From Caulobacter sp. (GTDB taxonomy: Bacteria > Pseudomonadota > Alphaproteobacteria > Caulobacterales > Caulobacteraceae), in the NCBI GenBank assembly GCA_017745235.1, contig JAGHZU010000005.1, positions 243,841 through 307,840 on the forward strand: a DNA stretch of 64,000 nt, given 5' to 3'. Positions 30,019 to 40,607 of the stretch are shown here, piece after piece (positions within the stretch are counted from its first letter, which is position 1; each line of letters begins with the position of its first letter). The notes beneath the pieces are model-generated. The model made no database searches. It was given only the letters and a program-made list of their open reading frames with translations, and was not told the origin of the DNA. The position numbers and the translations under genes are program-made.

Positions 30019-31013
30019 CGTCCCGCTCCCGCGCCGCGCGGCATGTACAGATAGACCGGCCACAGGATCAGGGTCGCCAGGGCCACGCCATAGCGCGCGA
30101 AATCGTTCTGGATCGTCTGACGGCCCACACCTTCGAGGATCCCTGCGCAGAACAGCATCACCACCACCCCGCCCATCAGGGTCGCGGCCTGGCGTCCGGC
30201 CTGGGCCATGGCGGCGGGCCGGCTGAGGTCGCCCGGGAAGGCCAGGGTCCAGCCGATCCGCAGGCCCGCGGCCCCGGCCAGGATCACCGCCGACAGCTCG
30301 GTCACCCCGTGGATGGCCAGCCAGCCTCCCGCTTCGAAGCCCAGACCGCGCATGGCGAAAGCCGCCAGGAAGGCGCCCAGCATGCAGCCGTTGTAGGCCA
30401 TCAGCATCGCGGTCGGCAGGCAGAAGGCGAAGCCCAGCGCAAAGGCGAAGATCGCCACGCCGGAATTGTGGGTGAACAGGAACGCCGCGAACACCGACAG
30501 CCCCTTGCCGCCGTTGTTGTCGTAGAGCGTGGCCCGCATCGCCTCGGTCGAGGCCGAGGGTCCCCGGCCGTTGGCCAAGTCGCCCGGGACGAAGGCGCTG
30601 AACCAGTCCGGGTCGTGCCGCGTCAGGAAATAGGCTGCGATGACGCCCGCCAGGGTCAGCAGGAAACTGACCAAGGTCTCGCGCCATAGCGCCCTGGCCG
30701 CCGCCGGCCACTCGCGGGCGAAAAAGCCGCTGACCCTCTCACCCAGGGTCGACCGCGTGCCGTAGACGAAGAAATAGGCCCGCGAGGACAGGCTCTCCAG
30801 ATAGTCGACCAGGCTCTGGTCCAGCGAAGTGGCGCGCGCCACCGACAGCGATGACAGGGCCTGGCGGTAGAGCACCGGCATGGCCAGCAGTTCCTCGTCG
30901 CTCAGCGACTTGGCCGAGCCGCGCCCCACCTTGGCCAGCAAGGCCTCCAGCCGCCGCCAGTCTCCCTCGCGCTCGGCCCGGAAACGGTAGCTCTTCAGTT
31001 GCAGTTCGGCCAT
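30015..31013 (-). CDS. Stage II sporulation protein M-like membrane protein
   Basis: A 332-residue protein with a soluble N-terminal third and five or so C-terminal helices carrying the SpoIIM family landmarks (FTHNSGVAIFAFALGF, AYNGCMLGAFLA, GWLAIHGVTELSAVILAGAAGLRIG). In Firmicutes SpoIIM works in engulfment; in non-sporulating bacteria this homolog travels with RDD, DUF58 and MoxR genes and its role is unknown. It overlaps the DUF58 stop by one base and the RDD gene by four. Confidence 0.88.
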   Translation of the reverse strand: MAELQLKSYRFRAEREGDWRRLEALLAKVGRGSAKSLSDEELLAMPVLYRQALSSLSVARATSLDQSLVDYLESLSSRAYFFVYGTRSTLGERVSGFFAREWPAAARALWRETLVSFLLTLAGVIAAYFLTRHDPDWFSAFVPGDLANGRGPSASTEAMRATLYDNNGGKGLSVFAAFLFTHNSGVAIFAFALGFAFCLPTAMLMAYNGCMLGAFLAAFAMRGLGFEAGGWLAIHGVTELSAVILAGAAGLRIGWTLAFPGDLSRPAAMAQAGRQAATLMGGVVVMLFCAGILEGVGRQTIQNDFARYGVALATLILWPVYLYMPRGAGAGR

Positions 31014-32329
31014 CAGAGCAGGTCCCTGCGCTTGAGGTCCAGGTAGCTGGCCAACAGGGCCGGTCCGACCCGATCGGCGGGGGCCTCGACGATCTCCACG
31101 CCCATGCGACGCAGCCGGGACACCACGGTGTCCCGCTCGCGCAGCAGAGAGGCGGCCACCACGGCGCGCGACACGTCGTCGGGCGTGGCCGGCTCGGCCC
31201 GCTCGATCGCCTCCAGTTCCTCGTCGCGCATCATCACGAACAGCACCAGATGCTGCCGCAGCAGCCGGCCCACGTTCTCCAGCATCAGTTCGGCGCTCGT
31301 GCCGTCGGCGATATCGGTGAAGACCACCACCAGCGACCGCCGCGACAACTGCCCCGACAGCTGGGTGAGGCCAAGGGTGTAATTGGTCTCCTCGGTCGAA
31401 TAGTCGATCGTGGCCGCCAGGCGCTGCAGCACCGGAAACGCATTCGGCCCGGAGGTGACGCCGCTGCTGAGGTTGGGCCTGGCGTCAAAGCCGAACAGTC
31501 CGACCTTGTCGCCCATCTTCAGCCCCACATAGGCCAGCAGCAGGGTCGCGTTCAGCGCGTGGTCCAGCCGGGGTCGCCCCAGCAGCGGCTCGCTCATCAG
31601 GCGGCCGGTGTCGATCGCCGCCATGATGTGGTGGTTGCGCTCGATGTGGAATTCCTTGGCCAGCAGGGCGCCGTGCCGGGCCGACTGCTTCCAGTCGATG
31701 GCGCGACGGTTCATGCCGGGGCGGAAATCGGTCAGGGCATGGAAGTCGCTGCCGCCCCCCAGGTCCAACTGGATGCGCTGGCCGATCGAGGCGTCGCGCG
31801 AGAACAGCCTCAGCGCCTCGTCCTTGATCCCGGCGATGTCCAGGGTGACGGGGACCACGCGCTCCAGGCGATCGTCGCGCTGCTTCCACATCAGGCCCAG
31901 CGGCCCTCGCCAGCGCGCCGAGATCCGATGGACCGCGCCCTCCCCTCGCCGCGTCGCGGTCAGGCGGAACGGCAGGCCCGCGGCGCGGTCATGGACGGTC
32001 GCCCGCCCCGTGGCCGGTTCGGCCTCCAGGCGGTCGTTCAAGTCTATGGCGAAATCCACCGAGGTCGGCGCCACGCCGCGCGGAAAGTCGGCGCGCATCA
32101 GGGCCTCTGCGACGGTCCCGCTGGCCAGCGACGGCGGCGCCGTCAGGTTCAAGTCCATCCGCCCTCGGCCCGGCGACAGCAGGACGTCCACCGCCAGCAG
32201 GGCCAGGACCAGCGCCACCCACGCCGGTCCCGCCAGCCAGTATTGCGGCGCGACCAGCCCGGCCGTCAGCGCGACGGGCGCGCCCAGCCCCATCAGGAAG
32301 ATCGCCATGGCGGTGGGATAGATCCGCAA
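31013..32329 (-). CDS. DUF58 domain-containing protein
   Basis: A 438-residue protein with two N-terminal hydrophobic helices and the DUF58 block FRPGMNRRAIDWKQSARHG, followed by a von Willebrand A-like fold. DUF58 proteins are nearly always encoded beside MoxR ATPases and are thought to be their partners. The start appears to be a TTG at 32329, 17 bases after the MoxR stop; an ATG at 32308 is an alternative that shortens the first helix by seven residues. Confidence 0.88.
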   Translation of the reverse strand: MRIYPTAMAIFLMGLGAPVALTAGLVAPQYWLAGPAWVALVLALLAVDVLLSPGRGRMDLNLTAPPSLASGTVAEALMRADFPRGVAPTSVDFAIDLNDRLEAEPATGRATVHDRAAGLPFRLTATRRGEGAVHRISARWRGPLGLMWKQRDDRLERVVPVTLDIAGIKDEALRLFSRDASIGQRIQLDLGGGSDFHALTDFRPGMNRRAIDWKQSARHGALLAKEFHIERNHHIMAAIDTGRLMSEPLLGRPRLDHALNATLLLAYVGLKMGDKVGLFGFDARPNLSSGVTSGPNAFPVLQRLAATIDYSTEETNYTLGLTQLSGQLSRRSLVVVFTDIADGTSAELMLENVGRLLRQHLVLFVMMRDEELEAIERAEPATPDDVSRAVVAASLLRERDTVVSRLRRMGVEIVEAPADRVGPALLASYLDLKRRDLL

Positions 32330-32346
32330 GGCCTAGATCCGGCGGC

Positions 32347-33289
<943 letters not shown>

Positions 33290-33303
<14 letters not shown>

Positions 33304-34534
33304 GGGTCAACTCCAGTCTCCATTGATGCCATTTGGCGGCGACCCTGGTCAGGTCGGCCACCGTTCGAACCCCCTGCGCCTCGCGTTCCAGCGACGAGGC
33401 GCTTTCGGCGGCGCCGAAGCGCTCGCCCTGACGGTCCAGGAAATCGATCAGGGCCTCACCTTGCAGTCCCCCGCCGCCGCCGCGCGCGCCGCCCAGGGCG
33501 CGGACCACTGCGGCCAGCTGCTGTTCGGCGTAGCGCCCGATCATCGCCGGCTCGCGCCTGGCCATGCGGATCAGGCCCGCGGAATTGTCGACCAGGGCGG
33601 CCTTGCCCAAGGCCAGCGCACGCTCGCCCCGCCGCACGGCCCGGAATCGCGCCGCCGCATGCAGCCCCATCAGCGCCGCCGCTGCGGCCAGGCACAGCGT
33701 CGCCCCCACGAACGGCGGCTCGAAAGCCAGCTTGAGCACGCTGCGTGATCGGGAAAAGCCGTTCAGGGTGACGTCGAAGGCCACGACCTGCCCGGGCTTG
33801 CGCAACAGGCCGATCACCCCAACCCCGGCCTTGGCCGTGCGAATGTCCTTCAGGCCCATGTTGTCGAGCAGGTCGGGGTCGGCCAGGAAATAGGTGTCTG
33901 TCGGCATCCGCCGCGCCAACACCACGCGGCCGTCCGCGGTCGAAAGGACGGGCTGGAGACCAGGACCCGACAGGCTTTGCAGGTCGGTGATCGGCCCGGT
34001 GTCGAACGCCGCACCCTCGCCCAATCCGCCGGCGGCGCCGACCAGTCGGACCTCCGCCCTGCCCTTGCCAACGGACAAGGTCGCCGTCGGAACGCCCACG
34101 GCCTTCAGAAGGGCCTTCGCATCCTTCTCGGAAACATGGTCCAGGTTCTCGACCCAGCCAGCGTGACGACGGTCGGGTCCGCCGCGCCATTTGGGCAGCA
34201 CGACCAGCGTGCGCGACGACAGCAGCGCCTTCATGTAGGTGTCGCGCGACACGCCGGTCTCGGGCGTGAAGATGATGAGCCCAGGCTCCTCGCCACTGAG
34301 ATTGCGGCGCGCCACCAGGACCGAGGTGTCCTGCAGACGCAGCAGCCGCACCATGCCCTGGAAGCCGACCGACGACTTCGACAGCGCGTGGCCCCGACCA
34401 TCGTCGCCTGATTGCAGATCTGGGGCGTAGGTCGACAGGACCACCAACGTCGAGAAGGCGAAGACGCCCGCCAGGATCATGCCCAGCACGACCTTGGGCG
34501 AAAAAAGCGCGCGCTCGCGGCCGGCCTCGCTCAT
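33290..34534 (-). CDS. DUF4350 domain-containing protein
   Basis: A 414-residue membrane protein with one N-terminal helix (about 14-34), a large periplasmic or extracytoplasmic segment and a second helix near residue 265. The domain resembles DUF4350, which is found in this same gene cluster in other bacteria. The family has no known activity. It overlaps the DUF4129 stop by 4 bases and MoxR by 14. Confidence 0.78.
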
Positions 34535-35172
34535 CGCCAGGCCTCCTTGAACGCGAAGCCCTCATAGGCCTTCCGGCACGCGCCGTACTCCTCGGCGCTG
34601 ACCGAGCGGCCGCCGAAGAAGCTGGCCTCCACCACCCGTGCGATTCCAGCGAAGACATCCCGCACGGCGCGTGGCACCCCTTCCAGCTCGGCGATGTCGC
34701 GGCTGGTCAGGGCCGGCCGGATCAGATCGGGTCGCCGGCTTTCGATATCCTCGATGCTGCGGAAAAGGATCAGGTGGGCAGCCTCGGCGAAGCGCCCTTC
34801 GGCCGCCAGGCGATCAGCGTCCTCCAGGAGAGTTCGGGCCTTGGCCGCGGTTGGACGCCAGGTGTCGGCGACGAGATTCGGCCCTCTGCCTGGGCGGCGC
34901 ATCGGCCACCGCGTGGCGATGAGTTCTCGCCCCAGGAAGTAGAGGATCAGGACCCCGCCGAGAATCAGGCCGCCCCAAAAGACATAGGTCAGGATCGGCG
35001 CCAGCTTGGCCACGACGACGCTGATCGCCTCGGCCCACTTGGGAACCGGCGGCGGCTTGTGAACCGAGGGGTCGAACTGAAGGTCCTTGCCCTTCAGCAG
35101 GGCGGCATGGGCTCGCGCGAAGCCATCCGCCGTCGCGGACGCATTCTGTTCGCCTCCAACGCCCCCCGCCAC
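34531..35172 (-). CDS. DUF4129 domain-containing protein
   Basis: A 213-residue protein with one transmembrane helix (about 62-84) and a soluble C-terminal DUF4129 domain containing RPDLIRPALTSRDIAEL and a FGGRSVSAEEYGACRKAYEGF ending. The start is a GTG at 35172; the ATG upstream at 35200 is in another frame. This is the first gene of the six-gene operon. A promoter should lie in the 276 bp between it and tRNA-Lys, but I did not find a clear one. Confidence 0.75.
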   Translation of the reverse strand: MAGGVGGEQNASATADGFARAHAALLKGKDLQFDPSVHKPPPVPKWAEAISVVVAKLAPILTYVFWGGLILGGVLILYFLGRELIATRWPMRRPGRGPNLVADTWRPTAAKARTLLEDADRLAAEGRFAEAAHLILFRSIEDIESRRPDLIRPALTSRDIAELEGVPRAVRDVFAGIARVVEASFFGGRSVSAEEYGACRKAYEGFAFKEAWR

Positions 35173-35448
35173 GTACTCGCTCCCGACTGCCCCGTCTCAT
35201 TGCTAGTCGATTCAACTTTCGGTGTCCCGTTCAACCGAATAGCGCGTTCGATTTGGCCCGCTGGTCCGGGTTCAGGGGACGCCTCGAACCCAGGGAGCCG
35301 AGCGCCGAATCCGATTCTCGCGAGCACGGGCCGAGAGCCGGCGCACACGGAGGGTTCCGCTGTGCGCTGGGAGAGCCGACGGATTGGGACGGCCTTCTCG
35401 CGCCTGGCGAGACGCCGAAAGATTTCCGCTTTGATTTCAAGGAGGTGT

Positions 35449-35523
35449 TGGTGGGCCGGCTGGGATTCGAACCCAGGACCATTCGATTAAAAGTCGAATG
35501 CTCTACCACTGAGCTACCGGCCC
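35449..35523 (-). tRNA. tRNA-Lys (UUU)
   Basis: Seventy-five bases that fold as a complete tRNA on the minus strand. The 7-bp acceptor stem is GGGCCGG/CCGGCCC, the discriminator base is A and CCA is encoded. The D arm has GTAGCTCAGTGGTAGAGC. The anticodon stem TTCGA/TCGAA holds the loop CTTTTAA, giving anticodon UUU for lysine. The T arm is intact (GGTTCGAATCC). No attachment-site repeat or integrase is adjacent. Confidence 0.97.
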
Positions 35524-35618
35524 GCATCGACACGGCGGGAGGGCCGGTGGAAGCGGCGCGGAACATAGTCGGGGGCCGTGCGCGCCGCAAGCGCGCTTTC
35601 GCACTTAAATGAGGCGGA

Positions 35619-35645
35619 TGACGAACGAGCCTTTTGCGCGCTAGG
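35619..35645 (+). promoter_or_regulatory. Possible sigma-73 promoter giving a near-leaderless mRNA
   Basis: A TGACG (35619-35623) lies 16 bases before GCTAGG (35640-35645), fitting the Caulobacter housekeeping pattern TTGAC-N-GCTA. The lipoprotein ATG is at 35655, so transcription would begin within a few bases of the start codon. The -35 half is only partial. Confidence 0.35.
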
Positions 35646-35654
35646 GTTCACTCC

Positions 35655-36398
35655 ATGCGCCGACTGCCGCTCCTCGCCGCTTTGGTCCCCCTGCTCGCCG
35701 CCTGCGCGTCGACATCCGAGCCGTCGCCCCAGAAGGTGCAGACTACGGCCGACGCCAACAAGGACGGCCTGGACGGCGCGATGACGGCCCCCCTGCGCGA
35801 CATGAACCTGCTGCGCACCAAGATCCCCCCGGTCCTGCTGGAGGCCATGGCCGATCCGTACGCCCGGCCCCCAGGCAAGAAAATCACCTGCGACACCCTG
35901 ATCGCCCTGGTCGCCCCCCTGGACCTCGCCCTGGGCGAAGACCTGGACCGCCTGCCGCCCCAGGAAAACGAGGACCTGATGGATCGCGGGCGCCGCATGG
36001 CCAGCAGCGCCGCCCTGGGCGCCATGGCCAGCGCCGCCCAGGACCTGATCCCGATGCGCGGCTGGGTGCGCAAGCTCAGCGGCGCCGAGAAGCACGATAA
36101 GCTGGTGCAAGGCGCCATGGCCTCCGGGGCCATCCGGCGAGCCTATCTGAAGGGCCTGGGCGAGGCGCGCGGCTGCAACCCTCCGGCCACGCCCCAGCAC
36201 CTGGCCAAACCCGCCAAGCCGATCGTCGAGAAACGCTTCCCCTGGCAGTCCGACAAGCCGGACGACACGCCGACGGTCGATGCGCCGGCCGCCGCGGTGG
36301 AAACGGCCGATGGCGAGACGCCCGCTCCGACGGCGCCGCCCGCGGCCCAGCCCACGCCCGAACCGAAGAAGAAAAAGCCGTTCTACAAGATCTGGTGA
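35655..36398 (+). CDS. Predicted lipoprotein of unknown function
   Basis: A 247-residue protein with a lipobox (LAACAS, cysteine at about residue 17) after a short charged and hydrophobic signal. The mature part has a helical central domain (about 45-180) with one possible disulfide pair (Cys in KKITCDTL and RGCNPP) and a Pro/Ala-rich tail ending in KKKKPFYKIW. I do not recognise the family. It is convergent with the methyltransferase gene with only five bases between stops. Confidence 0.75.
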   Translation: MRRLPLLAALVPLLAACASTSEPSPQKVQTTADANKDGLDGAMTAPLRDMNLLRTKIPPVLLEAMADPYARPPGKKITCDTLIALVAPLDLALGEDLDRLPPQENEDLMDRGRRMASSAALGAMASAAQDLIPMRGWVRKLSGAEKHDKLVQGAMASGAIRRAYLKGLGEARGCNPPATPQHLAKPAKPIVEKRFPWQSDKPDDTPTVDAPAAAVETADGETPAPTAPPAAQPTPEPKKKKPFYKIW

Positions 36399-36403
36399 GC
36401 GGT

Positions 36404-37078
36404 TCAGCTCGGCCGCACGGCGCGGTAGAGCGAGATCGAGCCGGTCAGGGTCGGAATCACTGCTCGCTCCTCCACCGCCTCGAACCCGGCCTCGCGCATC
36501 AGGTCGGGCAGGACACCATCCGCGGCGGGCTGGGTGTTCTCGTGGCCGTCCGCCAGTTGGACCAATCGGAACAAGGTCCGCATCAGCCGGGAGCGCTGGA
36601 GCCCATAGTCCGCCACGTGCAGTTCCCCGCCCGGCGGCAAGGCGGCGAGGATCGCGGCCAGACCGGCCCGCTTCTCCGTCATCGGCGTCTGGTGGAAGAC
36701 GAGGCTCGAGACGATCTTCGTCGTCCCAGTCCCAACCAACAGGCGGCTGGCGTCCCGGAGATAGCCTTCGTCCAACCGCGCCGCGACCCCGGCCGCGGCC
36801 AATTTGCGCCGGGCGCGCTCAAGGATCCGGGCGTCGGGATCCACACCCACCAGCCGCGCCCCGCCTGCCTGACGCCCCACCAGGGCCAGGAAGGAAGCGG
36901 TGCCGCAGCCCAGGTCCGCGATGGTCTCGCCCGGCTGCGGATTCAGCTGCCTCAGCAGGGCGCTGCGCCAGACGCGTTCCCGCGTCAGGGTCGCGATGGT
37001 GAAGTCGTAGATCCCCAGCAGGGGAAGGGCCGGCGTGAAGTCGCGCGGTTGGCGGCGTGGCGTCAGGGCTGTTTCCAT
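36404..37078 (-). CDS. Class I SAM-dependent methyltransferase
   Basis: A 224-residue protein with a Rossmann methyltransferase fold. Motif I is IADLGCGTASFLALVG at about residues 55-70, followed by VGVDPDARILERAR. PGGELHVADYG is the post-I region typical of UbiE/COQ5-like and small-molecule methyltransferases. The substrate cannot be read from the sequence. It is downstream of tgt on the same strand but separated by 134 bp from it, so it may be a separate unit. Confidence 0.8.
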   Translation of the reverse strand: METALTPRRQPRDFTPALPLLGIYDFTIATLTRERVWRSALLRQLNPQPGETIADLGCGTASFLALVGRQAGGARLVGVDPDARILERARRKLAAAGVAARLDEGYLRDASRLLVGTGTTKIVSSLVFHQTPMTEKRAGLAAILAALPPGGELHVADYGLQRSRLMRTLFRLVQLADGHENTQPAADGVLPDLMREAGFEAVEERAVIPTLTGSISLYRAVRPS

Positions 37079-37212
37079 GCCCCCGAGAATGCGGTCTTTC
37101 GCCGGCTTCGGTTACTCGCTTTGGGCGATGCCGCCATGAACCCCGAGGCGTTCGCCCGCTCGCCGAAAACCGGCTTGAACGAAGACGGCCGCTCGCATTC
37201 CGAAGGCCCCGC

Positions 37213-38328
37213 CTAGCCGCCCTGGTGCCGGGCGCGGAAGTCGCGGCGGAACTGCTCGAACCGCCCCTCGCTGATCGCCGCCCGCATGGCGGCCGTCAGG
37301 GCCTGGAAGAAGGCGATGTTGTGCCAGGACAGCAGCACCTGCCCCAGGATCTCCTCCGCCTTGAAAAGGTGGCGCAGGTAGGCCTTGGAGTAGTCCCGGC
37401 TGGCAGGACAGTTGCTGGTGGGATCCAGCGGCGTGTCGTCTTCGGCGTACTTGGCGTTCTTGATGTTGATCGCGCCGTCCCAGGTCCAGGCCTGGCCGTG
37501 GCGGCCTGAACGGGTGGGCAGGACGCAATCGAACATGTCGACGCCACGGTACACCGCCTCGACCAAGTCGATCGGCTTGCCCACGCCCATCAGGTAGCGC
37601 GGACGATCGGCGGGCAGAAGGCCGGGCGCGTAGTCCAGCACCTCGCACATGGCCTCGTGTCCCTCGCCGACGGCCAGGCCGCCGATGGCGTAGCCGTCAA
37701 AGCCGATCTCGGCCAGGCGTTCCGACGACTCCCGGCGCAGGTTCTCGAAGGTCGAGCCCTGCTGGATGCCGAAGAGGGCCTGGGTGTCCCGCGTCCCGAA
37801 GGCCGCCCTGGAGCGCTTGCCCCAGCGGGCCGACAATTCCATTCCCTGCCGGGCCCTGGCTTCTTCCGCGGGCCAGGCCACGCACTCATCAAGTTGCATG
37901 ACGATGTCGCTGCCCAGCAGGTCGGCCTGGATCTCCATCGAACGCTCGGGACTGAGCACGTGCTTGGAGCCGTCGATGTGGCTGGAGAAGGTGACGGCCT
38001 CCTCGGTGACCTTGCTGATCCCCGACAGACTCATCACCTGGAAGCCGCCGCTGTCGGTCAGAATGGGCTTGTCCCAGCGCATGAACTTGTGCAGCCCGCC
38101 CAGGCGCTTCACCCGCTCGGCCGTCGGCCGAAGCATCAGGTGGTAGGTGTTGCCCAGGATGATGTCAGCGCCGGTGTCCTTGACCTGGTCCACCATCAGG
38201 GCCTTCACGGTCGCGGCGGTGCCCACAGGCATGAAGGCCGGGGTGCGGATTTCACCCCGCGGCGTCTTCAGCACCCCGGTGCGGGCCTTGCCCTCGGTAG
38301 CGGAAATCTCGAAGGGGAACGCGGCCAT
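37213..38328 (-). CDS. tgt: tRNA-guanine transglycosylase
   Basis: A 371-residue Tgt that exchanges G34 of GUN anticodons for preQ1 in queuosine synthesis. The general base Asp92 is in [10 protein letters not shown], and the nucleophile Asp264 in [18 protein letters not shown] aligns with E. coli Asp264. The zinc site is unusual: where the family has Cys-x-Cys-x-x-Cys plus His, this protein has Ser305, Cys307 and Ser310 with His336, in the stretch [13 protein letters not shown]. The ATG at 38328 overlaps the queA stop by one base, so the two are co-expressed. Confidence 0.95.
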   Translation of the reverse strand: MAAFPFEISATEGKARTGVLKTPRGEIRTPAFMPVGTAATVKALMVDQVKDTGADIILGNTYHLMLRPTAERVKRLGGLHKFMRWDKPILTDSGGFQVMSLSGISKVTEEAVTFSSHIDGSKHVLSPERSMEIQADLLGSDIVMQLDECVAWPAEEARARQGMELSARWGKRSRAAFGTRDTQALFGIQQGSTFENLRRESSERLAEIGFDGYAIGGLAVGEGHEAMCEVLDYAPGLLPADRPRYLMGVGKPIDLVEAVYRGVDMFDCVLPTRSGRHGQAWTWDGAINIKNAKYAEDDTPLDPTSNCPASRDYSKAYLRHLFKAEEILGQVLLSWHNIAFFQALTAAMRAAISEGRFEQFRRDFRARHQGG

Positions 38329-39434
38329 CAGACGGTCTCTGGTTTGGCGCGGAACAGCAGGCTGCCGTCGCCGTAGGAATAGAAGCGATAGCCCGTGGCG
38401 ATCGCGTGCTCGTAGGCCGCCTTCATCGTGTCGCGGCCGGCGAAGGCGCTGACCAGCATGAAGAGCGTCGACTTGGGCAGGTGGAAGTTCGTCATCAGCA
38501 CGTCGGCTGCGCGGAAACGGTAGCCCGGCGTGATGAAGATCGCCGTTTCGTCCGCGAACGGCCGCACGACGCCATCCTCGCCCGTGGCGCTCTCCAGCAG
38601 GCGCAGACTGGTGGTGCCCACGCAGACGATGCGGCCGCCCGCCGCGCGCACGGCGTTCAAGGCGTCGGCGACGCTGGCCGGCACCTCGCCAAACTCGGCG
38701 TGCATACGATGTTCCGAGACGTCGTCGGTCTTGACCGGCAGGAAGGTGCCCGCCCCGACGTGCAGGGTGACGAAGTGCAGGCCGACGCCCTTTTCCTTCA
38801 GCGCTTCCAGCAGTTCGGGCGTGAAATGCAGGCCCGCGGTCGGGGCGGCCACGGAACCGTCCTCCCGGGCGTAGACGGTCTGGTAGTCGGCGCGGTCGCG
38901 GTCGTCCTCGGCGCGCTTGGCGGCGATGTAGGGCGGCAGCGGCATCTCGCCGTGGTTCAGGATGGCCAGGTCCAGGTCGGGCCCGGACAGGTCGAAGCCC
39001 AGCAGCACCTCGCCGCCCTCGCCCTTCTCCAGGACGGTGGCGTGCAGGCCGGCGGCGTCGCAGGCGCGGTCCCCGACCTGGCCGAAAGCCACGCGGTCGC
39101 CGACCTTCAGCCGCTTGCCCGGACGCATGAAGGCGCGCCAGCGGTCCGGCGCGGCGCGTCGATGCAGGGTGGCCTCGACCGCCACCGGCGTTCCGTCGCC
39201 GCCGCCCGTTCCGCGCCCGCCCCGCAGGCCCATCAGCCGGGCCGGGATAACGCGGGTGTCGTTGAAGACCAGGGCGTCGCCGGCGCGCAGGAAATCGGGC
39301 AGGTCGCGGACGATCCTGTCCTCGAGCGCCTGGCCCGGGCGGACGACCAGCAGGCGTGCGGAATCCCGGGGCTCGGCCGGCCGCAGGGCGATTGCCTCGT
39401 CGGGCAGGTGGAAATCGAAATCGGAAAGGCGCAT
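38328..39434 (-). CDS. queA: S-adenosylmethionine:tRNA ribosyltransferase-isomerase
   Basis: A 368-residue QueA that builds the epoxyqueuosine cyclopentene ring on preQ1-modified tRNA using the ribosyl part of SAM. The N-terminal [30 protein letters not shown] and the C-terminal [19 protein letters not shown] are hallmark blocks. Length is normal. It is upstream of and coupled to tgt (TGATG overlap). Upstream is a divergent endonuclease/phosphatase gene 157 bp away. Confidence 0.97.
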   Translation of the reverse strand: MRLSDFDFHLPDEAIALRPAEPRDSARLLVVRPGQALEDRIVRDLPDFLRAGDALVFNDTRVIPARLMGLRGGRGTGGGDGTPVAVEATLHRRAAPDRWRAFMRPGKRLKVGDRVAFGQVGDRACDAAGLHATVLEKGEGGEVLLGFDLSGPDLDLAILNHGEMPLPPYIAAKRAEDDRDRADYQTVYAREDGSVAAPTAGLHFTPELLEALKEKGVGLHFVTLHVGAGTFLPVKTDDVSEHRMHAEFGEVPASVADALNAVRAAGGRIVCVGTTSLRLLESATGEDGVVRPFADETAIFITPGYRFRAADVLMTNFHLPKSTLFMLVSAFAGRDTMKAAYEHAIATGYRFYSYGDGSLLFRAKPETV

Positions 39435-39591
39435 GGGCCGGTCTCAAGGCCACGACGAGGCGGTCAGGTCAAGCGTGGCGGTTCCGCGCCGCCCTGACGC
39501 AGTGGTCAACAAATCCGCATCCGAGGCCGGAGGCGATTTGTTGGCGCGCCAGGCCCCGCAAACGTCACGGGCCTGTGCTAAGGGCGATCGC

Positions 39592-40569
39592 ATGCGCCTC
39601 CTGCTCCACCTCGCCGGCCTTTTCCTCCGCGGCACCGCCCTGATGTTCGGACTGGTCGGCGCCGTTGCGGGCCTGGCCTGCCTGGGCGGCGCCTTCAGCA
39701 TCCGGCTGGACGCCCTGACCCACCTGGCGCCGCTGTGGCTGGCCTGCGGGCTCGCGGCCCTGGTCCTGGGCGCCGCGTTCTCGCGAGAGGGCGAGCGCTG
39801 GGCGATCGTTGGCCTGGCCGCCGTGGCCATCATCTCGATCGGCCTCCTGGTGACGCCCGAGCTGCTGGCGTCCGCCAAGCCCAAGGCCGTCGCCCAACCG
39901 GGACGGGCGGTGAAGGTCGTCCAGTTCAACGCCTGGACCCACAACGACTCGCCCTACGCTAGTCGCGACTGGCTGCTGGCCCAGAAGGCCGACATCGTGT
40001 TGGTCGAGGAAGGCGCCGGCGACGCCTGGCCGATCCTGCAAGGCCTGCGCAAGGCCTATCCGAACCACACGCACTGCCGCTTCCGCTACGGCTGCGATAG
40101 CTGGGTCTTCAGCCGCTGGCCCATCGTCGAGGAACGGACGTTCCGCGAGAGCGGCCAGGACCTGTCGGGCGTATGGGCCACGCTGGACCATCCGGGAGGA
40201 CGCTTCACCGTAGCGGCCACCCACTTCGTCTGGCCCTTCCCGGCCGGTCCGCAACAGGTCCAAAGCCGCATGCTGGTCGCCGACCTCAAGTCCTTGCCGC
40301 AGGACGATCTGATCCTGACCGGCGATTTCAACTCCACGCCCTGGTCGTTCACCCTGCGCCGCCAGGACAAGGCTCTGGGACTGGAGCGGCGGACCCGCGC
40401 CCTGGCCAGTTGGCCGGCGGGCAAGTTCTCGCGGGTGGCCTCGGCCCCCTTCCCCTCCCTGCCGATCGACCACGTCTATGCTGGCAAGGCCTGGAAGACC
40501 GTCAGCGTCCGGCGCGGCCCGGTGCTGGGCTCGGACCACCGGCCGGTCGTGGCGGTGCTGACCCGGTGA
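39592..40569 (+). CDS. Membrane-anchored endonuclease/exonuclease/phosphatase family protein
   Basis: A 325-residue protein with three hydrophobic helices in the first about 85 residues and an endonuclease/exonuclease/phosphatase domain after them. Active-site motifs are VVQFNAWTHN (Asn), VLVEEG (Glu), GDFNSTPWS (Asp/Asn) and GSDHRPVVAVL (Asp/His), all intact. Homologs often face the periplasm. The substrate could be DNA, a phospholipid or a sugar phosphate. The gene interrupts the otherwise minus-strand queA-tgt/cyclophilin order; it ends 38 bases from the convergent ppiB stop. Confidence 0.85.
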   Translation: MRLLLHLAGLFLRGTALMFGLVGAVAGLACLGGAFSIRLDALTHLAPLWLACGLAALVLGAAFSREGERWAIVGLAAVAIISIGLLVTPELLASAKPKAVAQPGRAVKVVQFNAWTHNDSPYASRDWLLAQKADIVLVEEGAGDAWPILQGLRKAYPNHTHCRFRYGCDSWVFSRWPIVEERTFRESGQDLSGVWATLDHPGGRFTVAATHFVWPFPAGPQQVQSRMLVADLKSLPQDDLILTGDFNSTPWSFTLRRQDKALGLERRTRALASWPAGKFSRVASAPFPSLPIDHVYAGKAWKTVSVRRGPVLGSDHRPVVAVLTR

Positions 40570-40576
40570 ACGGAAA

Positions 40577-40600
40577 AGGGCCCCGGTCTCCCGGGGCCCT
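40577..40600. terminator. Bidirectional hairpin between convergent genes
   Basis: A perfect 10-bp stem (AGGGCCCCGG/CCGGGGCCCT) with a 4-base loop lies between the phosphatase gene stop (40569) and the ppiB stop (40608). AAAA precedes it on the plus strand, giving a short T-run for the minus-strand transcript. No T-tract follows on the plus strand. Confidence 0.65.
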
Positions 40601-40607
40601 GATCGGC

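Noticed and set aside
35449..35523. tRNA-Lys as an integration site
   Set aside because: No integrase, direct repeat of the tRNA end or change in base composition is seen on either side.
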